Shown: positions 7,333 through 14,598, counted from the stretch's first letter. The stretch is 64,000 nt of DNA from Flavobacterium aquicola (GCF_003385115.1 NZ_QUNI01000001.1:248001-312000); one strand, 5' to 3'. A program made the numbers and translations. The notes: a model not told the origin generated them from the letters alone.

Positions 7333-8988
7333 TTATTCTGAAAATCCATCATCAAAGACTTTCTTTTCGACCATTTCTCTTTTTGCAAAATCATAATGAT
7401 GCTCTATGGTAACATGATTTTGAGAAGCGCTGCTGTTTTCTAATGCATACTCTTTTTTAAACCCATTGAGTTTCACTTCTATATTATCATCAATAGCTCT
7501 TGTTGTCTTAAATTCATGTATTAAATCTAAAATATCATGAGCAATGTATACTGTATCCTGTGCATCAATTACTACTTTGCTGTTTACAGGAATATTAGCT
7601 AATGTCATTTTGATAGCTGCTTTATTCAAGAACGAAACTTCCTGAGCCAAATCAATATGAATTATATCCCCATCTACATACTCCTTTTTTCTAAAACTGT
7701 ATGCTCTTTTAAGATTTCCTCTCAATATAAATACAATACAGATTACAATTCCCAAAACAACTCCTTTTAACAAATCTGTAAATACAACTCCTAAAAAGGT
7801 AGCGATAAAAGGCAGGAATTGGTACTTTCCATAACTCCAAAAATGTTTGAATGTTGCCGGTTTTGCTAATTTATACCCTACTAAAATCAAAACTGCAGCA
7901 AGTGTCGCCAGAGGTATTTTATTTAAAATAAATGGAATTGATAAAGCACATACCAGCAATAAAACACCATGAATTATGGCTGATAATTTTGATTTTGCCC
8001 CTGCTGAATTGTTAGCAGAAGTACGAACCACAACAGATGTTAATGGCAGTCCGCCAATCAATGAACAAACAATATTCCCAATCCCCTGTGCTTTTAATTC
8101 AACATTTGTATTGGTATATCTTTTATGAACATCCATTCTGTCTGCCGCTTCAATACACAAAAGCGTTTCGATAGAAGCAACTATTGCGATAGTTACACCA
8201 ACTACCCAAACTTGTGGATTCGTAAACGCAGAAAAATTTGGTGTAACAATAATGGCTTTAAATTCATCTAAGGATGTTGGCACAGGCAATGAAACTAAAT
8301 GTTCTTTCTCAATAGCTAATGAACTTCCCGATGAAATGAAAAATTCATTCAGCAATATACCAACAATTACTGCTACCAATGCACCAGGTACTAATTTCAG
8401 TTTCTTTAAAACCGGCACTTTATCCCATGCAATCAAAATCGCAATTGAAATTGATGTAATCAGTATCGCTCCTAACTGCAAGTGATTAAAAACATCAAAA
8501 AGAGCAGAAAAAGTATTATCACCAGATGATTGTTCAAAAGCCTGATCTCCCTCAAAATCTGCATCATAACCAAAAGCATGCGGCAGCTGTTTCATAATAA
8601 TTATGACACCAATACCAGCCAACATTCCTTCAATTACATTGGTCGGAAAATAATTTGAAATACTTCCTGCCTTTAGTAAACCCAAAGTCAATTGTATAAT
8701 TCCCGCAATAAAAACAGCAGTTAAAAAAGTGTCAAACCCACCCAAACTGGTAATAGCTGTAAGTACTATAGCTGTCAAACCTGCTGCCGGTCCCGAAACA
8801 CTTATTTGTGACTGGCTTAAAAATCCAACAACAATTCCACCCACGATACCTGTAATAATTCCAGAAAATAAAGGAGCACCAGAGGCCATTGCAATTCCCA
8901 AACATAGAGGCAAGGCTACTAAAAAAACTACTAAACCAGATGCAAAATCGGATTTGAAGTAGGCAAAAAGATTTGTATTCTTTGACAT
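7333..8988 (-). CDS. SulP-family inorganic anion transporter (probable bicarbonate)
   Basis: The 551-residue protein starts with SulP features: FKSDFASGLVVFLVALPLCLGIAMASG at residues 10-36 (first helices), GIVGGIVVGFLSQSQISVSGPAAGLTAIV around 50-75 (the SulP consensus), and about 10 to 12 further membrane helices. A soluble C-terminal STAS-like region follows from about residue 435 (GDIIHIDLAQEVSFLNKAAI, then KVVIDAQDTVYIAHDILDLIHEF). SulP members move sulfate, bicarbonate or other anions. Proximity to carbonic anhydrase 57 bases downstream favours bicarbonate over sulfate, though the sequence alone does not fix the substrate. The C-terminal domain is compact compared with full STAS domains. 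Confidence 0.88.
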   Translation of the reverse strand: MSKNTNLFAYFKSDFASGLVVFLVALPLCLGIAMASGAPLFSGIITGIVGGIVVGFLSQSQISVSGPAAGLTAIVLTAITSLGGFDTFLTAVFIAGIIQLTLGLLKAGSISNYFPTNVIEGMLAGIGVIIIMKQLPHAFGYDADFEGDQAFEQSSGDNTFSALFDVFNHLQLGAILITSISIAILIAWDKVPVLKKLKLVPGALVAVIVGILLNEFFISSGSSLAIEKEHLVSLPVPTSLDEFKAIIVTPNFSAFTNPQVWVVGVTIAIVASIETLLCIEAADRMDVHKRYTNTNVELKAQGIGNIVCSLIGGLPLTSVVVRTSANNSAGAKSKLSAIIHGVLLLVCALSIPFILNKIPLATLAAVLILVGYKLAKPATFKHFWSYGKYQFLPFIATFLGVVFTDLLKGVVLGIVICIVFILRGNLKRAYSFRKKEYVDGDIIHIDLAQEVSFLNKAAIKMTLANIPVNSKVVIDAQDTVYIAHDILDLIHEFKTTRAIDDNIEVKLNGFKKEYALENSSASQNHVTIEHHYDFAKREMVEKKVFDDGFSE

Positions 8989-9072
8989 AATATAAAATTA
9001 TTATAAGATTGATTATTAGGTTTTCACTGCAATAATATTGTAATGAAAGACACTTTTATTGTAAAAAAGTAT

Positions 9073-9231
9073 CTAAAAAAATGGGGCATCATTATCATTG
9101 CTAACCAGCAGGTATACAGGCCAGTTAATCAGAACTGTAAATCTGGGATAATATCCAAAACCTACAACGTCTGTTCGCAATGCTTTTTTTCCAATTAAAA
9201 ACTGGAAATAATTACACAGTCTGTTAATGCA
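9073..9231 (-). pseudogene. Possible gene remnant or unrecognised small ORF
   Basis: In this otherwise AT-rich spacer one minus-strand frame stays open for 52 codons from a stop at 9232-9234 to TAG at 9073-9075. It reads like a real protein C-terminus (FLIGKKALRTDVVGFGYYPR, then FTVLINWPVYLLVSNDNDAP). Local base content is richer in G and C than the flanks. There is no ATG; a TTG at 9178-9180 would give a 35-residue peptide. I do not recognise the family. It could be the tail of a deleted gene or a short expressed peptide. The rest of 8989-9297 shows nothing I can support. Confidence 0.35.
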
Positions 9232-9297
9232 CTAAATATTCAAATACTTATTTAATTACATTAGCAACCAATCATAAATGATGATAAATAGATAAAC

Positions 9298-9588
9298 CTA
9301 AAATCTGTTTGGAGGGGGAATAAATATAGAGGCATAGTTTAAATCATGCTTCGATAAATTTTCAAAAATAATAAGACCAGATCCTTTTTTTAAGACTAGG
9401 AAAGGAATTTCAATAAAAGTATTGAATGTATAATACTTTATATCATGTTTTAATTCTTCAAAAGAAGTACTGCTGGAATTTCCGCAAAGACTAGTATTCT
9501 CCTTGTCATTTTCCATACACACCGCAATTGTAGGTGCTACGAGGAAAAAAACAAAAAACAATAATACCATACTTGCAAAAATCTTCAT
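9298..9588 (-). CDS. Small secreted or membrane-anchored protein, unknown
   Basis: The 96-residue product starts with a long hydrophobic segment (MKIFASMVLLFFVFFLVAPT) that is either a signal peptide or an anchor. A polar region with two Cys residues (VCMENDKENTSLC, residues 23-35) follows, then a soluble tail ending IFIPPPNRF. There is no recognisable domain. Small exported proteins with a Pro-rich end of this kind are frequent in flavobacteria; the function is unknown. The gene lies alone between the SulP operon and dps. Confidence 0.55.
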   Translation of the reverse strand: MKIFASMVLLFFVFFLVAPTIAVCMENDKENTSLCGNSSSTSFEELKHDIKYYTFNTFIEIPFLVLKKGSGLIIFENLSKHDLNYASIFIPPPNRF

Positions 9589-9658
9589 GTGGGCAAAAAT
9601 AGGAGATAGAAATTGAATTAAAAAATTAGTTTCATAAAATTAATTTATTTTTAACATG

Positions 9659-9695
9659 AAAAAAAGCCTAAAAAATCACAAAATAATTAGGCTTT
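9659..9695 (-). terminator. Terminator downstream of dps
   Basis: Reading the minus strand, the AAAGCCTAA arm (9695-9687) and its complement (9671-9663) form a 9-bp stem followed by a T-run (the A-run at 9659-9665 on the plus strand). It lies about 25 bases beyond the dps stop codon. Confidence 0.7.
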
Positions 9696-9719
9696 CCATA
9701 TCAAAAATGTAAATTAATT

Positions 9720-10199
9720 TTACAGACTTTCTTCTAACCAAGCTTTCATCATCCAAATAGTTTTTTCCTGCTCTACAATAAAGTCACTCATCATAGAATT
9801 TGTACCTTCATCATTAATATTCGAAGCTTTACTTAAAATTTCTCTTTCTATCTTTAGTAATTGAGAAAGAGAAGTTACAACTAATTGAATACCCGCTTCA
9901 TCATTTGAAATATTTTTCCCAACTGGCAATTGATTAAATTTTATATAGTCATCAAAAGTATGCAGCGGTCTTCCGCCAAGGGTTAAAACTCTTTCGGCAA
10001 TCAAATCAATTTTCAGCTGAGAATCATTATATAATTCCTCAAATTTCAGATGTAAATCAAAAAAGCGTCTTCCTCTAATATTCCAATGCAAACCTCTCAA
10101 ACTTTGATAATAAATTTGATAGTTAGACAATAAAATATTCAGTTCTACTATAATAACTTCTGATTCTTCTATTGGCAAACCCAAAACATTTGTTTTCAT
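9720..10199 (-). CDS. dps: Dps-family ferritin-like DNA-protection protein
   Basis: Dps proteins form 12-subunit shells that oxidise ferrous iron with peroxide and store it, protecting DNA. The ferroxidase signature is visible: LLSNYQIYYQSLRGLHWNIRG (His at about residue 41), then LHLKFEELYNDSQLKIDLIAERVLTLGGRP with the Asp and Glu ligands around 58-73. The length of 159 residues is normal. It is transcribed divergently from an OxyR homologue 142 bases away, the classical peroxide-response arrangement, so OxyR control is likely. The N-terminus (MKTNVLGLPIEES) lacks the Lys-rich DNA-binding tail of E. coli Dps, so direct DNA binding is uncertain. Confidence 0.92.
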   Translation of the reverse strand: MKTNVLGLPIEESEVIIVELNILLSNYQIYYQSLRGLHWNIRGRRFFDLHLKFEELYNDSQLKIDLIAERVLTLGGRPLHTFDDYIKFNQLPVGKNISNDEAGIQLVVTSLSQLLKIEREILSKASNINDEGTNSMMSDFIVEQEKTIWMMKAWLEESL

Positions 10200-10263
10200 A
10201 ATATATTTTTTTTTAAAACTTATAGTAATTTACTAAATCTATTTCTATGATTTATTTTTATTT

Positions 10264-10271
10264 CAAAATTA
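10264..10271 (-). promoter_or_regulatory. Candidate dps -7 box
   Basis: On the minus strand this reads TAATTTTG, a full match to the Bacteroidota -7 element TAnnTTTG. It lies 64 bases upstream of the dps ATG. No good TTG was found at the expected -33 distance, which would fit an activator-dependent promoter such as one driven by OxyR. Confidence 0.5.
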
Positions 10272-10314
10272 TGTAATAAACGCAAAAAGAAGTATAAATT
10301 AAATTGATTGTTTT

Positions 10315-10322
10315 TATATTTG
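10315..10322 (+). promoter_or_regulatory. Candidate oxyR -7 box
   Basis: TATATTTG matches TAnnTTTG exactly and ends 19 bases before the oxyR ATG, the same spacing seen at several other genes in this window. Confidence 0.6.
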
Positions 10323-10341
10323 CATAAAAATATACTATCTA

Positions 10342-11283
10342 ATGACTATCACACAACTTAAATATGTATTGGCAGTTGCCGAACACAAAAATTTCACTCA
10401 GGCTGCCGAAAAATGCTTTGTGACTCAGCCTACCTTGAGTATGCAGATCCAAAAAATTGAGGAAGAATTAAATATTCAAATTTTTGACAGAACAAAAAAA
10501 CCGATTCAGCTTACTGATATTGGTCAAAAAATTGTTTCTCAAGCCAAAAACATTGTAAATGAAGCAGACAGAATTCAGGATATTGTAGAACAGCAAAAAG
10601 GATTTATTGGAGGGGAATTCAGACTTGGAATTATACCGACCATCATGCCTACTCTATTGCCAATGTTTTTGAATAATTTCATTAAAAAGTATCCAAAGGT
10701 CAAATTAATCATTGAGGAGCTGAATACTGAAGAAATTATCATAAAATTAAAAAATGGAAACCTGGATGCGGCAATTGCAGCTACACCTCTGGAGGATGAA
10801 AAAATCAAAGAGATTGTTCTTTACTTTGAACCATTTGTAGCATACATTCCTGAAAATAACGCAATTTACCAAAAAGAAGAAATTGAAATTGATGACCTTA
10901 ATATCAATGAAATCCTACTGCTGCAGGATGGACACTGTTTTAGAGACGGAATTTTAAACTTATGTAAAAACAGAAATGAAGCAGGACTTAAATCTTTTCA
11001 AATAGAAAGCGGCAGTTTTGAAACATTAATAAAACTAGCTGATGAAGGATTAGGCACTACATTATTACCTTATTTACACACATTGGATTTAAAGGATTCA
11101 GATAAATTAAAACTAAGACATTTTAAAGAACCAAAACCAGCGCGAGAGGTAAGTTTAATTTATCCAAAAAGTGAATTAAAAATACAAATCATTGATGCTT
11201 TAAGAAGCACCATTTCTGGAGTTGTAAAAGGTGCGATCGTTTTTCAAAATGTGCAGATTGTGAGTCCGCTCTTAAAAAAATAA
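10342..11283 (+). CDS. oxyR: Hydrogen peroxide-sensing LysR-type regulator OxyR
   Basis: The 313-residue protein has the LysR N-terminal winged helix (MTITQLKYVLAVAEHKNFTQ, then CFVTQPTLSMQIQKIEEEL) and a C-terminal sensor domain. The diagnostic OxyR redox segment DGHCFRDGILNLC (about residues 193-205) carries two Cys spaced nine apart, with the conserved His and Arg, as in the Cys199/Cys208 pair of E. coli OxyR. Peroxide would form the disulfide and change DNA binding. The gene is divergent from dps, a standard OxyR target, with a 142-base shared control region. A terminator follows directly. Confidence 0.93.
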   Translation: MTITQLKYVLAVAEHKNFTQAAEKCFVTQPTLSMQIQKIEEELNIQIFDRTKKPIQLTDIGQKIVSQAKNIVNEADRIQDIVEQQKGFIGGEFRLGIIPTIMPTLLPMFLNNFIKKYPKVKLIIEELNTEEIIIKLKNGNLDAAIAATPLEDEKIKEIVLYFEPFVAYIPENNAIYQKEEIEIDDLNINEILLLQDGHCFRDGILNLCKNRNEAGLKSFQIESGSFETLIKLADEGLGTTLLPYLHTLDLKDSDKLKLRHFKEPKPAREVSLIYPKSELKIQIIDALRSTISGVVKGAIVFQNVQIVSPLLKK

Positions 11284-11293
11284 TATAAAACAA

Positions 11294-11323
11294 AAAAAAG
11301 GAACCTTATTTGGTTCCTTTTTT
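11294..11323 (+). terminator. Terminator after oxyR
   Basis: AAAAAAGGAACC (11294-11305) pairs with GGTTCCTTTTTT (11312-11323) over 12 bp with a 6-base loop. Its symmetry lets it act in both directions. On the minus strand it sits at the end of the decayed small gene at 11327-11440, in the same place as the terminator of the intact copy. Confidence 0.85.
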
Positions 11324-11326
11324 ATT

Positions 11327-11440
11327 GCTCTTAATTGTTTAAACATTTAGAGCAAGTATTTTATTGCTTTTTTCAACTATTTTTCAAAATGTATAGGATT
11401 AAAGCTCACTCTCTCGAGAACCCTTTTGTATAATTAATTA
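11327..11440 (-). pseudogene. Decayed copy of the 65-residue gene at 11661-11858
   Basis: Read on the minus strand, this stretch aligns base by base with codons 6-46 of the intact gene downstream. Shared blocks include TTACACAAAA/TTATACAAAA, the CGAGAGAGT/AGAGAGAGTTAG region, GAAAAAAGCAAT/GAGAAAGCAAT and CAATTAAGAG. A one-base deletion near the VLERV codons and at least three in-frame stops destroy the frame, and no ATG remains in position. A hairpin terminator follows both copies. The rest of 11441-11633 is AT-rich spacer with nothing further I can support. Confidence 0.65.
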
Positions 11441-11633
11441 CAAATAACAAAAAGATTTAAATAAATTGAATTAGTAAACAGTTGCAAAACTATTGAAAAA
11501 ATTTCTTATCTCAACTAAAAATAATCCATAAAAAACAAAATAAGTCGACAAATAACGTATTTTGCAATTTTATTGTAAGTTAATTACGCTTTCAACTAAG
11601 AATCATCTAATAAAAAACAAATCCATAAAAAAA

Positions 11634-11654
11634 GGAATCATTAAATGATTCCTC
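11634..11654 (-). terminator. Terminator of the small 65-residue gene
   Basis: AGGAATCA and TGATTCCT arms with a short AT loop are followed on the minus strand by a run of eight T. It starts 7 bases after the stop codon of the gene at 11661-11858. Confidence 0.75.
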
Positions 11655-11660
11655 TCTTTG

Positions 11661-11858
11661 TTATGAATTTACAATTATTAAACATTGTTTCAATTCTGGT
11701 TTCTCGATTGTGAAGTCAAACAGCCACTCTCTTAATTGATCCAGTTCAAAAGGTAATAGTGTTCTAATTGCTTTCTCTAATTCTTTACAGAAAAGTACCG
11801 GATCAAAACTAACTCTCTCTAGTACTGATTTTGTGTAATCAAACATAATTTTAGACAT
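11661..11858 (-). CDS. Small conserved-looking cytoplasmic protein, unknown
   Basis: The 65-residue product (MSKIMFDYTKSVLERVSFDP then VLFCKELEKAIRTLLPFELD) is predicted to be helical, acidic and soluble, with no signal peptide. It starts with ATG at 11856-11858 and has its own terminator. A decayed second copy lies 220 bases further along on the same strand, which shows the unit was duplicated and one copy lost. I do not recognise the family. The helix-rich pattern with LEKAIRTLLPFELDQLREWL would fit a small protein-binding module, but this is a guess. Confidence 0.65.
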   Translation of the reverse strand: MSKIMFDYTKSVLERVSFDPVLFCKELEKAIRTLLPFELDQLREWLFDFTIEKPELKQCLIIVNS

Positions 11859-12011
11859 AATAAATTAAGATTTTTTGGGGTTATTATCTCGATTATAATG
11901 CCGTAAATGTACATTTTTTTCCAAATACAAATCTTTTTTTTAACATCAAAATATGAAAATTATAACGATTTCGTACAAGAAGCTAATAAACACAAGGCTT
12001 ATAGAATAAAA

Positions 12012-12671
12012 TCATTTTCTTGCTCTAAACATTTCTCTTTTTCCTGGTGGTCCAGCAAGCTTTTCGACCGTAAATCCTGCTTCAATCATATTTCTTTTAA
12101 TAACACCTCTTGCAGCGTAAGTTACCAATATAGAATCTTTTTTTAATGCCTTAAACATTCTATTAAATACATCGACACTCCATAATTCGGGCTGAACACG
12201 ATAACCGAAAGCATCAAAATAAATTAAATCAAACTTTTCAATATCATTAATATCCTCAAAAAATTGCTTTCTTTTGGTTAAAGAAAAATTTTCGGACAGG
12301 TCGAATTTTTCTCCCCAATTTACAGCATGCATTTTATCAAAAATAACTTTTTCTGTCAAAGCATTCAGTTCGTGTGGATAATTCATAGATTGCAGTTCTT
12401 CTGCAGAAATAGGATACGCCTCTGCTCCTATATAATCAATTGTCTGTCCTAATTTTTGAGCTTCCAAATAAGTAATAAATGCATTCAAACCAGTTCCAAA
12501 ACCAATTTCCAGTATTGAAACTTTTTGATTAGGAAACAAAGCCAATCCATTTTTGATAAATACATGTTTAGCTTCCTGTATTGCTCCATGCTTAGAATGA
12601 TAACATTCATCCCAATCTTTGATATGAATTGTTGTAGAACCATCGGAGGTGCGGATAATTTCTCTTTCCAA
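12012..12671 (-). CDS. mnmD: tRNA 5-methylaminomethyl-2-thiouridine methyltransferase, MnmD type
   Basis: The protein matches the N-terminal (methyltransferase) domain of MnmC and lacks the FAD-dependent oxidase half, as in the stand-alone MnmD form. It would add the last methyl group of mnm5s2U at the tRNA wobble position. Motifs visible are YHSKHGAIQEAKHVFI near residue 24, the SAM-binding ILEIGFGTGLNAF near residue 54, and the active-site-like YFDAFGYRVQPELW near residue 150. The C-terminus has VTYAARGVIKRNMIEAGF and LAGPPGKREMFRA, the family's end signature. Length 219 residues is normal for MnmD. The gene is divergent from the ilvE leader region. Confidence 0.87.
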   Translation of the reverse strand: MEREIIRTSDGSTTIHIKDWDECYHSKHGAIQEAKHVFIKNGLALFPNQKVSILEIGFGTGLNAFITYLEAQKLGQTIDYIGAEAYPISAEELQSMNYPHELNALTEKVIFDKMHAVNWGEKFDLSENFSLTKRKQFFEDINDIEKFDLIYFDAFGYRVQPELWSVDVFNRMFKALKKDSILVTYAARGVIKRNMIEAGFTVEKLAGPPGKREMFRARK

Positions 12672-12719
12672 AGTATTGTTTTTGAGTTATTACAGCATTT
12701 TAGACTGCTATATTGCTTC

Positions 12720-12727
12720 CAAAATTA
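12720..12727 (-). promoter_or_regulatory. Candidate mnmD -7 box
   Basis: The minus strand reads TAATTTTG, an exact TAnnTTTG match, ending 48 bases before the mnmD ATG. No clear -33 TTG is seen. Confidence 0.45.
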
Positions 12728-12854
12728 AATAAAAGAATTTCTTATCGTTATCTAAAATCGGTATTTTTTATATATTCAGCAGAATTTAACACCATTTTTT
12801 AAATAAAATTATACAATAAATAAATCACAGTTAAAGACCATAATTAATGGTTTT

Positions 12855-12889
12855 TTGACAACTATTTATCTGATTTTTATTTAATTTTG
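12855..12889 (+). promoter_or_regulatory. Promoter of the ilvE leader transcript
   Basis: TTGACA begins at 12855 and TAATTTTG lies at 12882-12889, an exact -7 match. The spacing of 24 bases is slightly longer than usual. The predicted RNA start near 12895 falls just ahead of the leader ORF and about 85 bases ahead of ilvE. Confidence 0.65.
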
Positions 12890-12893
12890 CAAT

Positions 12894-12975
12894 CAGCAAT
12901 AATGGTTACAGAAATTTTCATTGCTGTCGTCATTTTTATCAGCGAAACAATCCTTTTTTTTAATATATAAGCAAT
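12894..12975 (+). promoter_or_regulatory. Mutually exclusive RNA pairings in the ilvE leader
   Basis: Segment A (CAGCAAT, 12894-12900) is complementary to segment B (ATTGCTG, 12920-12926). Segment B can instead pair with segment C (AGCAAT, 12970-12975), which lies four bases before the ilvE ATG. B is inside the leader ORF at its Ile codons, so a ribosome stalled there would mask B and leave C free. The pairings are short (7 and 6 bp), and AGCAATAAT also precedes both start codons, so this could be shared start-site context. Confidence 0.4.
12902..12970 (+). CDS. Ile/Val-rich leader peptide of ilvE (candidate attenuator)
   Basis: ATG at 12902-12904 opens a 22-codon frame ending TAA at 12968-12970, nine bases before ilvE. 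It encodes MVTEIFIAVVIFIS followed by ETILFFNI: six Ile, three Val and one Leu, so 10 of 22 residues are branched-chain amino acids. The -7 box ends 12 bases upstream of its ATG, so it would be the first thing translated on the ilvE mRNA. Such peptides sense charged tRNA supply in ilv and leu operons of other bacteria. No terminator hairpin with T-run is evident between it and ilvE, so control of ilvE translation is more likely than transcription termination. AT-rich sequence favours Ile codons by chance, which limits confidence. Confidence 0.5.
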   Translation: MVTEIFIAVVIFISETILFFNI

Positions 12976-12979
12976 AATT

Positions 12980-14047
12980 ATGAGTACCACTCAAACTAAC
13001 AAAATAGAAACAATAAAAGCCACTGCTACAAAAATAAATGAAGTTGATTTCGACAATTTATCTTTTGGAGCTGTATTTACAGACCATTTATTAGAATGTG
13101 ATTTCATTAACGGAGAATGGCAGCAGCCTGTCATTAAGCCTTATGCACCTCTTCTACTCGATCCGTCTGCAAAAGTCTTTCATTATGGTCAAGCTATTTT
13201 TGAAGGTATGAAAGCTTATAAAGATACTAATAATGACATTTGGCTTTTTAGACCAGATGAAAACTACAAACGCTTTAATAGTTCTGCGGTACGTATGGCT
13301 ATGCCTGAAGTTCCTGAATTTGTTTTCATAGAAGGTTTAAAACAATTATTAAAACTGGACGAAGCTTGGGTAAAAAATGGAAACGAAAGCACTATGTACA
13401 TCAGACCATTTATGATTGCTACAGGAGCTGGAGTTGTAGCGAACCCATCTGAAGATTATAAATTCATGATATTATTATCTCCTGCAAAAGCATATTACTC
13501 AGGAGAAGTAAAAGTATTAATTGCAGAACACTTCAGCAGAGCTGCGAACGGAGGTATTGGTGCTGCAAAAGCTGCAGGTAACTATGCTGGGCAATTCTAT
13601 CCTACTAGTTTAGCTAACAAGGAAGGATTCCAACAAGTAATCTGGACTGATGATGCTACACACACTAAGCTAGAAGAAGCTGGTACAATGAATGTGTTCT
13701 TTAGAATAAACGACACTTTATTGACTGCTCCTGTAAGTGAAAGAATCCTGGATGGTATTACTAGAAAAAGTCTTATTGATATGGCCGAAAAAGAAGGAAT
13801 TAATGTAGAGGTTCGCCCTGTATTAGTTTCTGAACTTGTTGAAGCTTCTCAAAAAGGAACTTTAAAAGAAATTTTTGGAGCTGGTACTGCTGCTGTAGTA
13901 AACCCAATTGCAGGTTATTCATATAAAGAAGTTTATTATGAACTTCCTAAAATTGAAAACTCTTTTGCTTCTTTATTGAAAGATAAATTAACAAGCCTTC
14001 AAAATAAGTTAACTGAAGATACCTTTGGCTGGACAGTTAAAGTATAA
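12980..14047 (+). CDS. ilvE: Branched-chain amino acid aminotransferase
   Basis: The PLP enzyme performs the last step of leucine, isoleucine and valine synthesis and the first step of their breakdown. The 355-residue protein has fold-type IV features: FHYGQAIFEGMKAYK near residue 72, RPDENYKRFNSSAVRMAMP near 92, and GGIGAAKAAGNYAGQFYP near 196 with the PLP-binding Lys at about 202. LEEAGTMNVFFRI lies near 236 and the phosphate-binding GAGTAAVV near 302. It has the longer eukaryote-like (BCAT2-type) architecture. It follows a candidate Ile/Val-rich leader ORF by nine bases and ends at a strong terminator, so it is probably a single-gene transcript regulated through that leader. Confidence 0.93.
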   Translation: MSTTQTNKIETIKATATKINEVDFDNLSFGAVFTDHLLECDFINGEWQQPVIKPYAPLLLDPSAKVFHYGQAIFEGMKAYKDTNNDIWLFRPDENYKRFNSSAVRMAMPEVPEFVFIEGLKQLLKLDEAWVKNGNESTMYIRPFMIATGAGVVANPSEDYKFMILLSPAKAYYSGEVKVLIAEHFSRAANGGIGAAKAAGNYAGQFYPTSLANKEGFQQVIWTDDATHTKLEEAGTMNVFFRINDTLLTAPVSERILDGITRKSLIDMAEKEGINVEVRPVLVSELVEASQKGTLKEIFGAGTAAVVNPIAGYSYKEVYYELPKIENSFASLLKDKLTSLQNKLTEDTFGWTVKV

Positions 14048-14080
14048 AATTTAGATTTTAGATTGCAGATCGTAAAAAAG

Positions 14081-14118
14081 AAATCCCAATTGTCGAAACA
14101 ATTGGGATTTCTTTTTTT
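14081..14118 (+). terminator. Terminator after ilvE
   Basis: A perfect 13-bp stem (14081-14093 with 14098-14110) with a CGAA loop is followed by CTTTTTTT. The A-run on the other flank makes it bidirectional and able to serve the convergent gene ending at 14133. Confidence 0.9.
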
Positions 14119-14132
14119 ATATCATTCAGAAA

Positions 14133-14516
14133 TTATAAAAGCAATTTTGAAAAATCGGGTTTAAAATAATTAGGTCCTTTCATTACTTTTCCGTCTTCAC
14201 GGTAAATAGGATTTCCATCCTCGCCTAATTTACTCATATTAGAACGCTGAATTTCATCAAAGACTTCTTCAATTTTATGCTGTAGCCCGTGTTCGATAAT
14301 AGTTCCACAAAGAATATACATCATGTCCCCTAGTGCATCGGCAATTTCTACTAAGTCATTATTTTGAACCGCTTCTAGGTATTCTTCATTTTCTTCCTTC
14401 ATTAAATTATAGCGGAGTATATTTTTAACCTCTCCCAAACTAGCAATCGGCGTTTCGCTGTGTCCTATTCTAAATGCTGTGTGAAATTCCTTTACAGCGT
14501 TGATTTGTTTTTGCAT
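14133..14516 (-). CDS. MazG-like nucleotide pyrophosphohydrolase
   Basis: The 127-residue protein is of the all-alpha NTP pyrophosphohydrolase type. The metal-binding pattern is EENEEYLEA near residue 45 (ExxEE-type helix) with EIADALGDMMYILCG near 65 (ExxD helix). The tail GNPIYREDGKVMKGPNYFKPDF resembles phage and flavobacterial members of the phosphoribosyl-ATP pyrophosphohydrolase-like group. It probably cleaves a non-canonical or abundant NTP to NMP and pyrophosphate; the substrate is unknown. ATG at 14514-14516 (MQKQINAVKEFHTAF) is preferred over the upstream extension to 14555, which adds a basic tail not typical of the family. Confidence 0.75.
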   Translation of the reverse strand: MQKQINAVKEFHTAFRIGHSETPIASLGEVKNILRYNLMKEENEEYLEAVQNNDLVEIADALGDMMYILCGTIIEHGLQHKIEEVFDEIQRSNMSKLGEDGNPIYREDGKVMKGPNYFKPDFSKLLL

Positions 14517-14574
14517 CCTTTGACTTGTTATTGATTTGAAACGGAAAATTAGCAACTATTTCTAAACTATTGTC

Positions 14575-14582
14575 TAAATTTG
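14575..14582 (+). promoter_or_regulatory. Candidate -7 box of the small membrane protein gene
   Basis: TAAATTTG matches the -7 consensus exactly and ends 16 bases before the ATG at 14599. Confidence 0.55.
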
Positions 14583-14598
14583 CAGAAAATTTTCAAAC

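Noticed and set aside
8252..8962. Two plus-strand frames opposite the SulP gene
   Set aside because: They are antisense shadows of a strongly coding gene and have no own promoter or family match.
12685..12850. Riboswitch or T-box in the mnmD-ilvE spacer
   Set aside because: No conserved riboswitch core or T-box motif is recognisable; the leader ORF explains the region better.
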